This document shows, one piece after another, positions 42,521 to 50,520 of a stretch of 64,000 nucleotides of DNA (within the stretch, counting starts at the first letter, position 1; each line of letters begins with the position of its first letter). Source of the DNA: Kocuria coralli. Its GTDB lineage: Bacteria; Actinomycetota; Actinomycetes; Actinomycetales; Micrococcaceae. The translations under genes and the position numbers were made by a program. The DNA is taken from the NCBI RefSeq assembly GCF_008831305.1, contig NZ_ML708616.1:62001-126000 (forward strand). The letters are read 5' to 3'. Under the pieces are notes generated by a model. The model did no database searches, was not told the DNA's origin, and worked only from the letters and a program-made list of their open reading frames with translations.

Positions 42521-44645
42521 AGTCGGACTCCGCCGCGGGCAGCGGCCAGGTCTTGGCGACCAGGGTGAGGACGTCGTACTGGGCGACCAGCTCGTCGTCC
42601 TGGTTGTGCAGCACCGCGTCCCATCGGACCTCGCCGTAGTCGTCGGTGACGCGGGGCGTGATCTGCTTGGCGGTCAGGGTGACCCGGATGGCGTCGTCGT
42701 AGGTGACGGGGGTGATGAACCGCAGGTTCTCGAGCCCGTAGTTGGCCAGGACGGGACCCGGGGCCGGATCGACGAACAGGCCGGCAGCCCAGGAGACCAG
42801 GAGGTACCCGTGGGCGACCCTGCGGGGGAAGAACGGGTTGGCGGTGGCCGCCTCCTCATCCGTGTGGGCGTAGAAGGTGTCGCCCGTCTCCTGTGCGAAA
42901 TCGGTGATGTCCTGCAGGCTCACGGTGCGCAGGTCTGAGCGGAACTGGTCGCCGATGCGCAGGGTCTCGAGCGACTTGCGGAACGGGTGCTCGGTCTCGC
43001 CCGAGTCGACGGTGGCGCGGGTGGCGATCCTGGCCGTCGCGCCCTGGTGCCAGATGCCGGTGATGCCGGTGAGCAGGTCCGGCGACCCTTGGATGGCGGT
43101 GCGCTGCATGTAGTGCTTGACGGCGCGCACGCCGCCCAGCTCCTCTCCGCCGCCGGCGCGGCCGGGCCCTCCGTGCACGAGGTGCGGCATGGGGGAGCCG
43201 TGGCCGGTGGAGGTCTTGGCGTCGTCGCGGTCCAGGAACAGGACGCGCCCGTGGTGGGCGCCGATCCCGGAGGCGAACGCGGCTGCGGTGCCCGGGTCAT
43301 GGGTGCAGACGGTGGCCACCAGGGATCCCGAGCCCAGGGCGGCGAGCTCGATGGCCTCCTCGATCGTGCCGTAGCCGATCACGGAGGTGACGGGGCCGAA
43401 GGCTTCGACCGAGTGGACCTCGGGGGTGCGCGGGTCCTCGAAGGAGAGCACCGTGACGGGGTAGAAGGACCCGGTGGCGGGCCTCTGCCCCTCGGGGCCG
43501 CCGACGCGGACCGCGCCGCCCGCGGCGATCAGGCGCTCGACCGCACCGGCGACCTCGCCCAGCTGCTCGGCCGAGGCCAGCGCCCCGACCGTGGTGGACT
43601 TCTCCCTCGGGTCACCGAGGCAGGCGCCCTGCCCGACGCGCTCGGCCAGTGCGCCGACGACCGCCTCCAGGTGCTCCTGCGGGACGATGACGCGCCGGAC
43701 GGCGGTGCACTTCTGGCCGGCCTTGGCGGTGATCTCCAGCACCACGGACGTGATGTAGGCGTCGAACTCCGGGGTGCCCGGGCCGGCGTCCGGGGCGAGG
43801 ATCGCGGCGTTGAGGGAGTCCGTCTCCGCGGTGAAGCGCACCCCGTTCTCCAGGACGCCGGTGTGCTCCCGCAGGGTGCGGGCGGTCCCGGCGGAGCCGG
43901 TGAAGGCCACGTGGTCGCGGTAGTCCAGGTGGTCCAGCAGGTCGCGGGCGGAGCCGGAGATCAGCTGGATCGAGCCCGGCGGCAGGATGCCGGAGTCGAC
44001 CATGAGGCGCACGCACGCTTCGGTCACGTAGCCCGTGGGGGTCGCGGGCTTGACGATGGAGGGCACGCCCGCGATGAACGACGGCGCGAACTTCTCCAGC
44101 ATGCCCCACACGGGAAAGTTGAAGGCGTTGATCTGCACCGCGACGCCGGGAAGGCGGGTGTAGATGTGCTCTCCCAGGAAGGAGCCGTCCGCCGAGAGCG
44201 GCTCGATGTTGCCGTCGACGATCGTCTGGGCGTTGGGCAGCTCGCGCCGGCCCTTCGAGGAGAAGGTGAACAGCGTGCCGATGCCGCCGTCGATGTCGAT
44301 GTAGTGATCCCGCTGGGTGGAGCCGGTCCGGAAGGAGAGGTCGTAGAGCTCCTTCTTGTGCTCCTGCAGGTGCAGGGCGAGCTGCTTGAGCTTCAGGGCG
44401 CGCTCATGGATGGTCAGCTCTCCCAGGGACTTCTGGCCGACGGCGCGGGCATGCGCGACGGCGCGACCCAGGTCGATGCCGTCGGTGCTGACCGTCGCGA
44501 CCGGCTCGCCGGTGACCGCGTCCAGCACTTCGGTCGTTCGCACCGGCTCCTCCGGTATCCACCAGGCGTCTTCGACATAGCTGGGCAGAATGGCGCAGTG
44601 GCGGGCCTGCGCTGCGGTCGCGCTCTCGGAGACGGACTGGCTCAC
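42519..44645 (-). CDS. paaZ: Bifunctional oxepin-CoA hydrolase / 3-oxo-5,6-dehydrosuberyl-CoA semialdehyde dehydrogenase
   Basis: A 708-residue two-domain protein. Residues about 1-530 are an aldehyde dehydrogenase: INAFNFPVWGMLEKFAPSFI, VAFTGSAGTARTL and the catalytic Cys313 in KAGQKCTAVRRV. The C-terminal domain is MaoC-like (QDITDFAQETGDTFYAHTDE, then FFPRRVAHGYLLVSWAAGLF) and opens the oxepin ring. The GTG at 44645 follows GAAGGAG. Its promoter holds a PaaR-type operator, and it shares the upstream region with the divergent thioesterase gene. Confidence 0.95.
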   Translation of the reverse strand: MSQSVSESATAAQARHCAILPSYVEDAWWIPEEPVRTTEVLDAVTGEPVATVSTDGIDLGRAVAHARAVGQKSLGELTIHERALKLKQLALHLQEHKKELYDLSFRTGSTQRDHYIDIDGGIGTLFTFSSKGRRELPNAQTIVDGNIEPLSADGSFLGEHIYTRLPGVAVQINAFNFPVWGMLEKFAPSFIAGVPSIVKPATPTGYVTEACVRLMVDSGILPPGSIQLISGSARDLLDHLDYRDHVAFTGSAGTARTLREHTGVLENGVRFTAETDSLNAAILAPDAGPGTPEFDAYITSVVLEITAKAGQKCTAVRRVIVPQEHLEAVVGALAERVGQGACLGDPREKSTTVGALASAEQLGEVAGAVERLIAAGGAVRVGGPEGQRPATGSFYPVTVLSFEDPRTPEVHSVEAFGPVTSVIGYGTIEEAIELAALGSGSLVATVCTHDPGTAAAFASGIGAHHGRVLFLDRDDAKTSTGHGSPMPHLVHGGPGRAGGGEELGGVRAVKHYMQRTAIQGSPDLLTGITGIWHQGATARIATRATVDSGETEHPFRKSLETLRIGDQFRSDLRTVSLQDITDFAQETGDTFYAHTDEEAATANPFFPRRVAHGYLLVSWAAGLFVDPAPGPVLANYGLENLRFITPVTYDDAIRVTLTAKQITPRVTDDYGEVRWDAVLHNQDDELVAQYDVLTLVAKTWPLPAAESD

Positions 44646-44674
44646 GGGGGCTCCTTCCGGCGGTGAGGATATCC

Positions 44675-44703
44675 TGACTGTTCGGTCAGTTATTCTGACT
44701 ATA
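44675..44703 (-). promoter_or_regulatory. paaZ promoter region with PaaR-type operator
   Basis: TGACTGTTCGGTCA (44675-44688) matches the PaaR consensus at 12 of 14 positions. On the minus strand TATAGT (44698-44703) is a good -10 just upstream of it; no -35 at standard spacing is seen. The site can also affect the divergent thioesterase gene. Confidence 0.6.
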
Positions 44704-44778
44704 GCCTGTGATGGAGACCTAAGCCACAACCGGGCCGGGACGGTTCCCGCCGCCCGGCCCCGTCCGCCAGGAGAAGAG

Positions 44779-45201
44779 ATGACCGACCTTCAAGACCAGC
44801 CCGGGCCGTGGGCCATCCGCCTCGGCGAACTGGACGAGCGGATGGGCGTCCAGGTGCTGGAGCAGTCCGCCGAACGCGTCGTGATCACCGCGCCGGTGGA
44901 GGGCAACCGCCAGTCCTTCGGGCTGCTGCACGGCGGGGCGATGGTCGCCCTCGCGGAGGCCGCCGGATCCTGGGCCGCGGTGATCCACGGCTCCACCATC
45001 GGCAAGGTGGCCGTGGGGCTGGAGATCAATGCGTCCCATCATCAGTCGCGGCGCTCCGGCCTGGTCACGGCCGTGGCCACGGCCATCCACCTGGGCGGCT
45101 CCACCACGACGCACGAGGTGGTGCTGACGCATGAGGACGGCACGCGCCTGTGCACGGCGCGCATCACCAATTTCCTGAAGACGGGCGAGATCCCGGGCTG
45201 A
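44779..45201 (+). CDS. PaaI-family hotdog thioesterase (second in paa cluster)
   Basis: A 140-residue hotdog protein with EGNRQSFGLLHGGAMVALAE and a C-terminal CTARITNFLKTGEIPG. It is closer to the gene at 19991-20560 than to paaI at 39898. CAGGAG is eight bases before the ATG. It is divergent from paaZ and shares the operator-bearing promoter region, so it is probably in the regulon. The acyl-CoA substrate is unknown. Confidence 0.85.
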   Translation: MTDLQDQPGPWAIRLGELDERMGVQVLEQSAERVVITAPVEGNRQSFGLLHGGAMVALAEAAGSWAAVIHGSTIGKVAVGLEINASHHQSRRSGLVTAVATAIHLGGSTTTHEVVLTHEDGTRLCTARITNFLKTGEIPG

Positions 45202-45203
45202 GG

Positions 45204-45232
45204 TCGCCCGGGTCCGGCGGGCTACCGGGCGA
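45204..45232. terminator. Hairpin at the end of the thioesterase gene
   Basis: TCGCCCGG (45204-45211) pairs with CCGGGCGA (45225-45232), directly after the stop. The right arm lies inside the 3' end of the convergent Lrp gene. Confidence 0.5.
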
Positions 45233-45722
45233 GCCTCTGCGGGTACGGGCGTTCCTCGAAGATCAGGTGCGTCTGGGTCTCCAGCACATAGGGCAGGGGC
45301 TGGATGCGCTCGAAGACGATGTCGCGCAGTTCCCGGGAGTCCCGGGCGCGGACCAGGACGACGACGTCGAACTGCCCGCCCACCAGCGCCACGTGCTCGA
45401 CGGCGGGGACGGCGTCCAGAGCCTCCTCGAGTTCCCGCCATGAGTTCTGCCGCAGTTTCATGGTGACGTACGCCGAGGTGCCCAGGCCCGCCCGGACGGG
45501 GTCGACCAGGGCTGAGAACCCCTTCAGCACCCCGGTGGCGCGCAGCCGGGCCACGCGCTCGTACGCCTGTGCCCGGGAGATGTGGACCCCGGCGGCCAGC
45601 GCGGTGATGGACTGCCGCCCATCGCGGATCAGCTCGTCGAGGAGGTGCCGGTCGACGTCGTCGAGGGCCGGCGCGTGGTGACCGGCGGGATCGCCGGGGG
45701 ACTCCGCTCGCGGTGGGGGCAT
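45222..45722 (-). CDS. Lrp/AsnC-family regulator, BkdR-like
   Basis: A 166-residue protein: HTH at about residues 22-70 (VDRHLLDELIRDGRQSITAL, GVHISRAQAYERVARLRATG) and a RAM ligand domain (VEHVALVGGQFDVVVLVRAR). CAGGAG lies five bases before the ATG. It is divergent from the 2-oxo-acid dehydrogenase genes, and Lrp-type BkdR proteins control branched-chain oxo-acid dehydrogenase operons in response to branched-chain amino acids. A perfect 12-bp palindrome lies 29 bases upstream of its start. Confidence 0.88.
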   Translation of the reverse strand: MPPPRAESPGDPAGHHAPALDDVDRHLLDELIRDGRQSITALAAGVHISRAQAYERVARLRATGVLKGFSALVDPVRAGLGTSAYVTMKLRQNSWRELEEALDAVPAVEHVALVGGQFDVVVLVRARDSRELRDIVFERIQPLPYVLETQTHLIFEERPYPQRLAR

Positions 45723-45751
45723 GGGTTCTCCTGGGTCGGAACGCTGCTGGA

Positions 45752-45763
45752 CACAACGTTGTG
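45752..45763. promoter_or_regulatory. Palindrome in the Lrp-E1 divergent region, candidate Lrp operator
   Basis: CACAACGTTGTG is a perfect 12-bp palindrome between the Lrp start (45722) and the E1 alpha start (45928). The following 160 bases are relatively AT-rich, as expected for a promoter region, but no unique -35/-10 pair stands out. Confidence 0.5.
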
Positions 45764-45927
45764 AGGCAGGTCACGCTTCGGCATTTCGTCCACCAATATA
45801 GCCAAGAAATCATGGTTAGTCCGATGATCGGCGGATTACTGGAGACGGATCTCATCCCTAGGTCACACTGCCTGGACGGAAAGCAATACATCCGGGCCGC
45901 CACCGCGGCCGCAGTCCAGGAGGAGCC

Positions 45928-47163
45928 GTGTCCGAGTCCATCGACATCCCGGCGGGACCGCCCATCCCCCCGGCGCAGGAAGACCTGACCCCCATCGAGC
46001 GGGTCAGCGCCCGCATGGGGATCAGCCCCGAGGACTACATGCTGCCCGCCGAGCGGGAGATCCGGATGCTCTCCCCTGACGGCACGCTCCTGCCCGCCGA
46101 GGAGCAGGGGACCGGCCCCGGCCACGAGTATCCCGTCCCGGGGGACGACCTGCTGCTCGAGGCCTACGAGCAGCTGATCGTCGGCCGCCGGGTCAATGAC
46201 CAGAACACGGCGCTGGTGCGCCAGGGCCGTCTGGCCGTCTACCCGTCCAGCCATGGCCAGGAGGCCTGCCAGGTCGCCGCCGCCCTGTGCCTGGACGAGG
46301 GGGACTGGCTCTTCCCCACCTACCGGGACACCGTGGCGGTCATCGCCCGGGGCGTGGACCCGCTGGAGGTGATGGTCTCCTTCCGCGGGGACTGGCACTG
46401 CGGGTACGACCCCCTCGAGCATCGCGTCGGCGCCCAGGCCACGCCCCTGACCACCCAGCTGCTGCACGCCGTGGGCGCCGCTCATGCCGCGGTGCTGCGC
46501 GGGGAGGACACCGTGGTGCTGGCCATGTGCGGCGACGGCGCCACCTCCGAGGGCGACTTCCACGAGGCGCTGAACTTCGCCGCCGTCTTCCGCCTGCCCG
46601 TGGTGTTCCTGGTGCAGAACAACGGCTACGCCATCTCCGTCCCGCTGGCCCGGCAGTCGGCCGCCCCGACACTGGCCCACAAGGCGGTGGGCTACGGCAT
46701 GGCGGGCGAGCGCGTGGACGGCAACGACCTCGTGGCGGTGCTGGCCGCGTTGCGGCGCGCCGTGCAGCTGGCCCGCTCCGAACGCACCCCGCTGCTGGTG
46801 GAGGCCCATACCTACCGGATGCAGGCCCATACCAACGCCGACGACGACACCCGCTACCGGGAGCGGGAGGAGGTCCGGCAGTGGGCGGAGAAGGACCCGG
46901 TGCTGCGGATGGAGGCCTACCTGCGCTCGCGCGGCGTGCTCGACGACGACGCCGCCACCCGGATCACCGGGAACGCCGAAGCGGTCGCCGCCGCCTTGCG
47001 GCAGGCCATGAACGCCGAGGCCGAACCGGACCCGCTCGAGATGTTCGACCACGTCTACACCGAGCCCACCGCGCAGCTGAGGCAGCAGCGCGACCGGCTC
47101 ATGGAGGAACTGGCCGCCGAGTCCGCGGCCGACTCTCCCGACGCCCAGGAGGACGCGCGATGA
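45928..47163 (+). CDS. bkdA: 2-oxo-acid dehydrogenase E1 alpha subunit (branched-chain type)
   Basis: A 411-residue thiamine-diphosphate enzyme subunit. The TPP/Mg motif runs from GDGATSEGDFHEALNFAA (starting about residue 202) to VQNNGYAIS. RQGRLAVYPSSHGQEACQVA and FPTYRDTVAVIARGVDP are typical of BCKDH/PDH E1 alpha, and the 60-residue N-terminal extension with a PGDDLLLEAYEQLIVGRRVN start fits the branched-chain type. GTG at 45928 follows GGAGGAG. It decarboxylates a 2-oxo acid and passes the acyl group to E2. The exact substrate is open. Confidence 0.88.
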   Translation: MSESIDIPAGPPIPPAQEDLTPIERVSARMGISPEDYMLPAEREIRMLSPDGTLLPAEEQGTGPGHEYPVPGDDLLLEAYEQLIVGRRVNDQNTALVRQGRLAVYPSSHGQEACQVAAALCLDEGDWLFPTYRDTVAVIARGVDPLEVMVSFRGDWHCGYDPLEHRVGAQATPLTTQLLHAVGAAHAAVLRGEDTVVLAMCGDGATSEGDFHEALNFAAVFRLPVVFLVQNNGYAISVPLARQSAAPTLAHKAVGYGMAGERVDGNDLVAVLAALRRAVQLARSERTPLLVEAHTYRMQAHTNADDDTRYREREEVRQWAEKDPVLRMEAYLRSRGVLDDDAATRITGNAEAVAAALRQAMNAEAEPDPLEMFDHVYTEPTAQLRQQRDRLMEELAAESAADSPDAQEDAR

Positions 47164-48230
47164 CCGCCGCCACGCAGGCCACGGACCGGAGGGGAGGCGC
47201 CGGGGCCGTATCGGCTGCCCGACAGCCCGCGCCCGTGGAACTCACCTTCGCCGGTGCCCTCAACGCGGCGCTGGCCCACTCCCTGGAGGACCACGAGGAG
47301 GTGGTGATCTTCGGCGAGGACGTGGGCACCCTGGGCGGGGTCTTCCGGGTCACCGACGGCCTGGCCGCGACCTACGGGAGGCAGCGGTGCTTCGACACGC
47401 CGCTGGCGGAGTCCGGCATCGTGGGCACGGCCGTGGGTATGGCGATCAACGGCATGCGTCCCGCGGTCGAGATGCAGTTCGACGCCTTCGCCTACCCCGC
47501 CTTCGAGCAGGTCGCCTCCCACCTGGCCAAGATGGGCAACCGGACCCGCGGCCGGGTGCGGCTCCCGGTGACCGTCCGCATCCCCTACGGGGGCGGCGTG
47601 GGCGGGGTGGAGCACCACTGCGACTCGTCGGAGGCCTACTACGCGCATACCCCCGGCCTGAAGGTCTACGTGCCCGCGACCGTGGAGGACGCCTACCTCA
47701 TGCTCCGGGAAGCCATCGACTCGGACGATCCCGTGGTCTTCTTCGAGCCCAAGAAGCTCTACTGGTCCAAGGCCGATCTCGACGTCGGCCGGCTGCGCTC
47801 GCGCTACGACGGCGGCGAGCGCCGGGAAGGACGCGCCGCCGTCGTCCGCGCGGGCACCGATCTGACCCTGGTGACCTATGGCCCCTCGCTGCCCACCGCC
47901 CTGAAGGCGGCGCAGGCCGCGGAGGAGGAGGGCGTCAGCGTGGAGGTGGTGGACCTGCGCAGCATCGTGCCGCTGGACGACGTCACCGTCTGCGCCTCCG
48001 TGGAGCGCACCGGGCGCGCCCTGGTGGTGGCCGAGGCGCAGGGTTTCGCCTCCGTGGCCGCCGAGCTGGTGGCGCGGATCCAGGAACGCTGCTTCCATTC
48101 GCTGGCCTCGCCGGTGCTGCGCGTGACCGGGTTCGACATCCCGTACCCGGCGCCCAGATTGGAGCAGTACCACCTGCCGTCCGTGGACCGGATCCTGGAC
48201 GCCATCGACGACATGCAGTGGGAGGACTGA
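47160..48230 (+). CDS. bkdB: 2-oxo-acid dehydrogenase E1 beta subunit
   Basis: A 356-residue E1 beta. LTFAGALNAALAHSLEDHEE, IFGEDVGTLGGVFRVTDGLA, RCFDTPLAESGIVGTAVGMA and EHHCDSSEAYYAHTPGLKVY (the branched-chain-type HSQ-like loop) are present. The ATG overlaps the alpha-subunit stop by four bases. About 28 Ala/Arg-rich residues precede the conserved start. Confidence 0.92.
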   Translation: MTAATQATDRRGGAGAVSAARQPAPVELTFAGALNAALAHSLEDHEEVVIFGEDVGTLGGVFRVTDGLAATYGRQRCFDTPLAESGIVGTAVGMAINGMRPAVEMQFDAFAYPAFEQVASHLAKMGNRTRGRVRLPVTVRIPYGGGVGGVEHHCDSSEAYYAHTPGLKVYVPATVEDAYLMLREAIDSDDPVVFFEPKKLYWSKADLDVGRLRSRYDGGERREGRAAVVRAGTDLTLVTYGPSLPTALKAAQAAEEEGVSVEVVDLRSIVPLDDVTVCASVERTGRALVVAEAQGFASVAAELVARIQERCFHSLASPVLRVTGFDIPYPAPRLEQYHLPSVDRILDAIDDMQWED

Positions 48231-48231
48231 C

Positions 48232-49554
48232 ATGCCCCGCACTTTCCTGCTTCCCGACCTGGGCGAAGGCCTGACCGAGGCCGATCTGGTGCGCTGGCTC
48301 GTGGCCGAGGGCGATGAGGTCGCCGTCGATCAGCCGGTCGTCGAGGTCGAGACCGCCAAGTCCCTGGTGGAGGTCCCCTGCCCGTGGGCGGGAGTGGTCG
48401 TGCAGTTGCACGGCCAGGCCGGCGAGACCCTCCAGACGGGCCAGCCCCTGATCTCCGTGGACACCGGCCAGGAGGGATCCGGCAACGTCCTGATCGGCTA
48501 CGGAACGTCGCAGGAACAGGACACGGGGCGCCGTCGTCGTCGCCGGAGGACGGCCGATGCCGAGGCGGCTGCTCGGCAGGCCCACGAGAGGATGGCCGAG
48601 GCTCCGCGCCTGGCGCCCAAGGTGACCTCCCCGCTCGTGCGCAACCTCGCACGCGAGCACGGCGTGCACGTGGGGGAGCTGACCGGCTCCGGCCCCGGAG
48701 GGCTGATCATGCGCCGTGATGTCCTGGAGGCCATCGAGAGCTCCCCGGTCAGCACCGACTCCACATCCGCCACCGGATCTGCCGGCGACCCCCTGCCTAT
48801 ACCGGAGACCGGCACGAGCGAGTCCGTGGACCCCCGCACGGGCCTGCCCGTGGCCGGGCGGCAGCGGATCACGGGGATCCGCAAGGCGATCGCGGAGACG
48901 ATGGTGCGCTCCCGCCGGGAGATCCCGGAGGCGACGGTCTGGATGGACGTGGACGTCACCGGGCTCATGGACCTGCGAGCGCGGCTCAAAGAGCGTCGGG
49001 GGCATGCGCCGGGGCTGATGGCGTTCATGGCCCGGTTCGCGCTCGCGGGACTGGTGGAGTTCCCCGAGCTGAACGTCCGCGTGGACCCGGCTCCCGAGGA
49101 ACCGGATGGGCAGGAGATCGTCGGGTTCGGCGACGTCAACCTGGGATTCGCCGCGCAGACCGATCGGGGCCTCGTGGTCCCGGTCGTGCGCAATGCCCAG
49201 GGCAGGAGCGCGGAGGCGTTGCAGGAGCAGTTCCGCGATCTGGCCCAGACCGCCCGCGAGGGGAAGGCGACCGCGGCGCAGCTATCCGGTTCCACGTTCA
49301 CCATCAACAACTACGGCGTGTTCGGCACGGACGGGGCGACGCCGATCATCAACCACCCCGAGGCGGCCATCCTGGGGATGGGGCGGGTGATCTCCAGGCC
49401 GTGGGTGGTCGACGAGCAGCTGGCCATCCGCAAGATCATGGTGCTGACCTTGGCCTTCGACCACCGGGTGTGCGACGGCGCCTCGGCCGGCGGCTTCCTC
49501 CGCTTCGTCGCCGACTGCGCGGAGGACCCGGAGAGTGCCGTGGCGATGCTCTGA
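48232..49554 (+). CDS. bkdC: 2-oxo-acid dehydrogenase E2 (dihydrolipoyl acyltransferase)
   Basis: A 440-residue E2. The lipoyl domain (1-80) carries the lipoate Lys43 in VEVETAKSLVEVPCP. After an Arg-rich linker (GRRRRRRRTAD) comes the E3-binding domain (APKVTSPLVRNLAREHGVHV, GELTGSGPGGLIMRRDVLE), then a second linker and the acyltransferase domain with the active-site HRVCDG at residues 411-416. One base separates it from E1 beta. No E3 (dihydrolipoamide dehydrogenase) gene is in the window, so a shared E3 must be used. Confidence 0.93.
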   Translation: MPRTFLLPDLGEGLTEADLVRWLVAEGDEVAVDQPVVEVETAKSLVEVPCPWAGVVVQLHGQAGETLQTGQPLISVDTGQEGSGNVLIGYGTSQEQDTGRRRRRRRTADAEAAARQAHERMAEAPRLAPKVTSPLVRNLAREHGVHVGELTGSGPGGLIMRRDVLEAIESSPVSTDSTSATGSAGDPLPIPETGTSESVDPRTGLPVAGRQRITGIRKAIAETMVRSRREIPEATVWMDVDVTGLMDLRARLKERRGHAPGLMAFMARFALAGLVEFPELNVRVDPAPEEPDGQEIVGFGDVNLGFAAQTDRGLVVPVVRNAQGRSAEALQEQFRDLAQTAREGKATAAQLSGSTFTINNYGVFGTDGATPIINHPEAAILGMGRVISRPWVVDEQLAIRKIMVLTLAFDHRVCDGASAGGFLRFVADCAEDPESAVAML

Positions 49555-49570
49555 GACCGGTATCCCATCG

Positions 49571-49628
49571 CCGAGTGGTGAGTTGAGCCGCCCATCAGCG
49601 CTGATGGGCGGCTCAACTCACCACTCGG
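49571..49628. terminator. 58-bp perfect palindrome between convergent E2 and paaH genes
   Basis: The two 29-base halves (49571-49599 and 49600-49628) are exact reverse complements with no spacer. It lies between convergent genes, so a bidirectional terminator is likely. The outer stem is shared, with one compensated pair change, with the hairpin at 63054-63117. Confidence 0.85.
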
Positions 49629-49656
49629 TAGCCGGTGGCCGGCAGAAGGAAGGGTT

Positions 49657-50520
49657 TCAGTAGCTGTAGAAGCCCTTCCCCGACTTCCGGCCGAGCTCCC
49701 CGCGCGCGACCATGTCGCGCATCAGCTGGGGCGGCTCGAAACGTTCCCCCAGCTCGGCGGCCAGGTACTCGGCGATGCCCAGGCGGACGTCCAGGCCCAC
49801 GATGTCGGTCAGCGCCAGCGGTCCCACGGGGAACTTGTACCCGAGCACCATGGCGTTGTCGATGTCCTCGGCCGTCGCCACGCCGTCCTCGACCATCCGG
49901 ATGGCCTCCAGGGCGATGGCCACCCCGAGGCGCGAGGAGGCGAATCCCGGTGCGTCGTGGACCGTCACGGGTGTCTTCCCCAGGCCCCCGACCCAGGTCG
50001 GCGCCAGGGAGACCAGCTCCGGGGAGGTCCGTTCGCCCAGGACCACCTCCACCAGCTTGGACGCCGGGACGGGGTTGAAGAAGTGCAGGCCGCAGAACCG
50101 CTCGGGCCGCTGGAGCTCGGCGGCCAGCCCGTCGACCGATAGGGAGGAGGTGTTGGTGGCGATCCACGCCGACTCGTCCACGCTCGCCTCGATCTCGCGC
50201 AAGCTGGCGACCTTCAGGTCCCAGGCCTCGGGGACGGCCTCGACCACCAGGTCGCAGCCCGCGAAGTCCCCGTAGTCCACGGAGACGCGCAGCCGCTGCG
50301 CCCACTGATCCAGGTTCCCGTCGAGCTTGCCGCGCTCCAGGGACTTGGCCAGGTCCGCCTCGATCCGCTCCCTGGCCGCTTCGGCAGCCGCCGCGGAGAC
50401 CTCGACGACGACGACGGCGGCCCCCGAGACCAGGAAGGCATGCGCGATGCCGCCGCCCATGCGGCCGCCGCCGAGCACGCCCACGCTGGCGGGGACGTTC
50501 CGTGCGTGTTCTTCAGTCAT
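49657..50520 (-). CDS. paaH: 3-hydroxyadipyl-CoA dehydrogenase (3-hydroxyacyl-CoA dehydrogenase)
   Basis: A 287-residue single-unit 3-hydroxyacyl-CoA dehydrogenase. NAD site GVLGGGRMGGGIAHAFL; catalytic region IATNTSSLSVDGLAAELQRP, FCGLHFFNPVPASKLVEVV; C-terminal PVGPLALTDIVGLDVRLGIA and GRKSGKGFYSY. In the paa path it oxidises 3-hydroxyadipyl-CoA to 3-oxoadipyl-CoA. The ATG lies within the end of paaF (8-base overlap), so it is translationally coupled. Confidence 0.93.
   Translation of the reverse strand: MTEEHARNVPASVGVLGGGRMGGGIAHAFLVSGAAVVVVEVSAAAAEAARERIEADLAKSLERGKLDGNLDQWAQRLRVSVDYGDFAGCDLVVEAVPEAWDLKVASLREIEASVDESAWIATNTSSLSVDGLAAELQRPERFCGLHFFNPVPASKLVEVVLGERTSPELVSLAPTWVGGLGKTPVTVHDAPGFASSRLGVAIALEAIRMVEDGVATAEDIDNAMVLGYKFPVGPLALTDIVGLDVRLGIAEYLAAELGERFEPPQLMRDMVARGELGRKSGKGFYSY

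Noticed and set aside
42519-42540. ACCGGTCAGTCGG near the paaZ stop as a sixth PaaR operator
   Set aside because: It lacks the second half-site and lies at a convergent gene end; the sequence is part of a terminator stem.
45928-49554. Acetoin dehydrogenase or housekeeping pyruvate dehydrogenase
   Set aside because: An Lrp-type divergent regulator, the E1 alpha N-terminal layout and the E1 beta loop favour the branched-chain type; no acetoin regulator or lipoate/E3 gene is linked. Pyruvate activity cannot be excluded.
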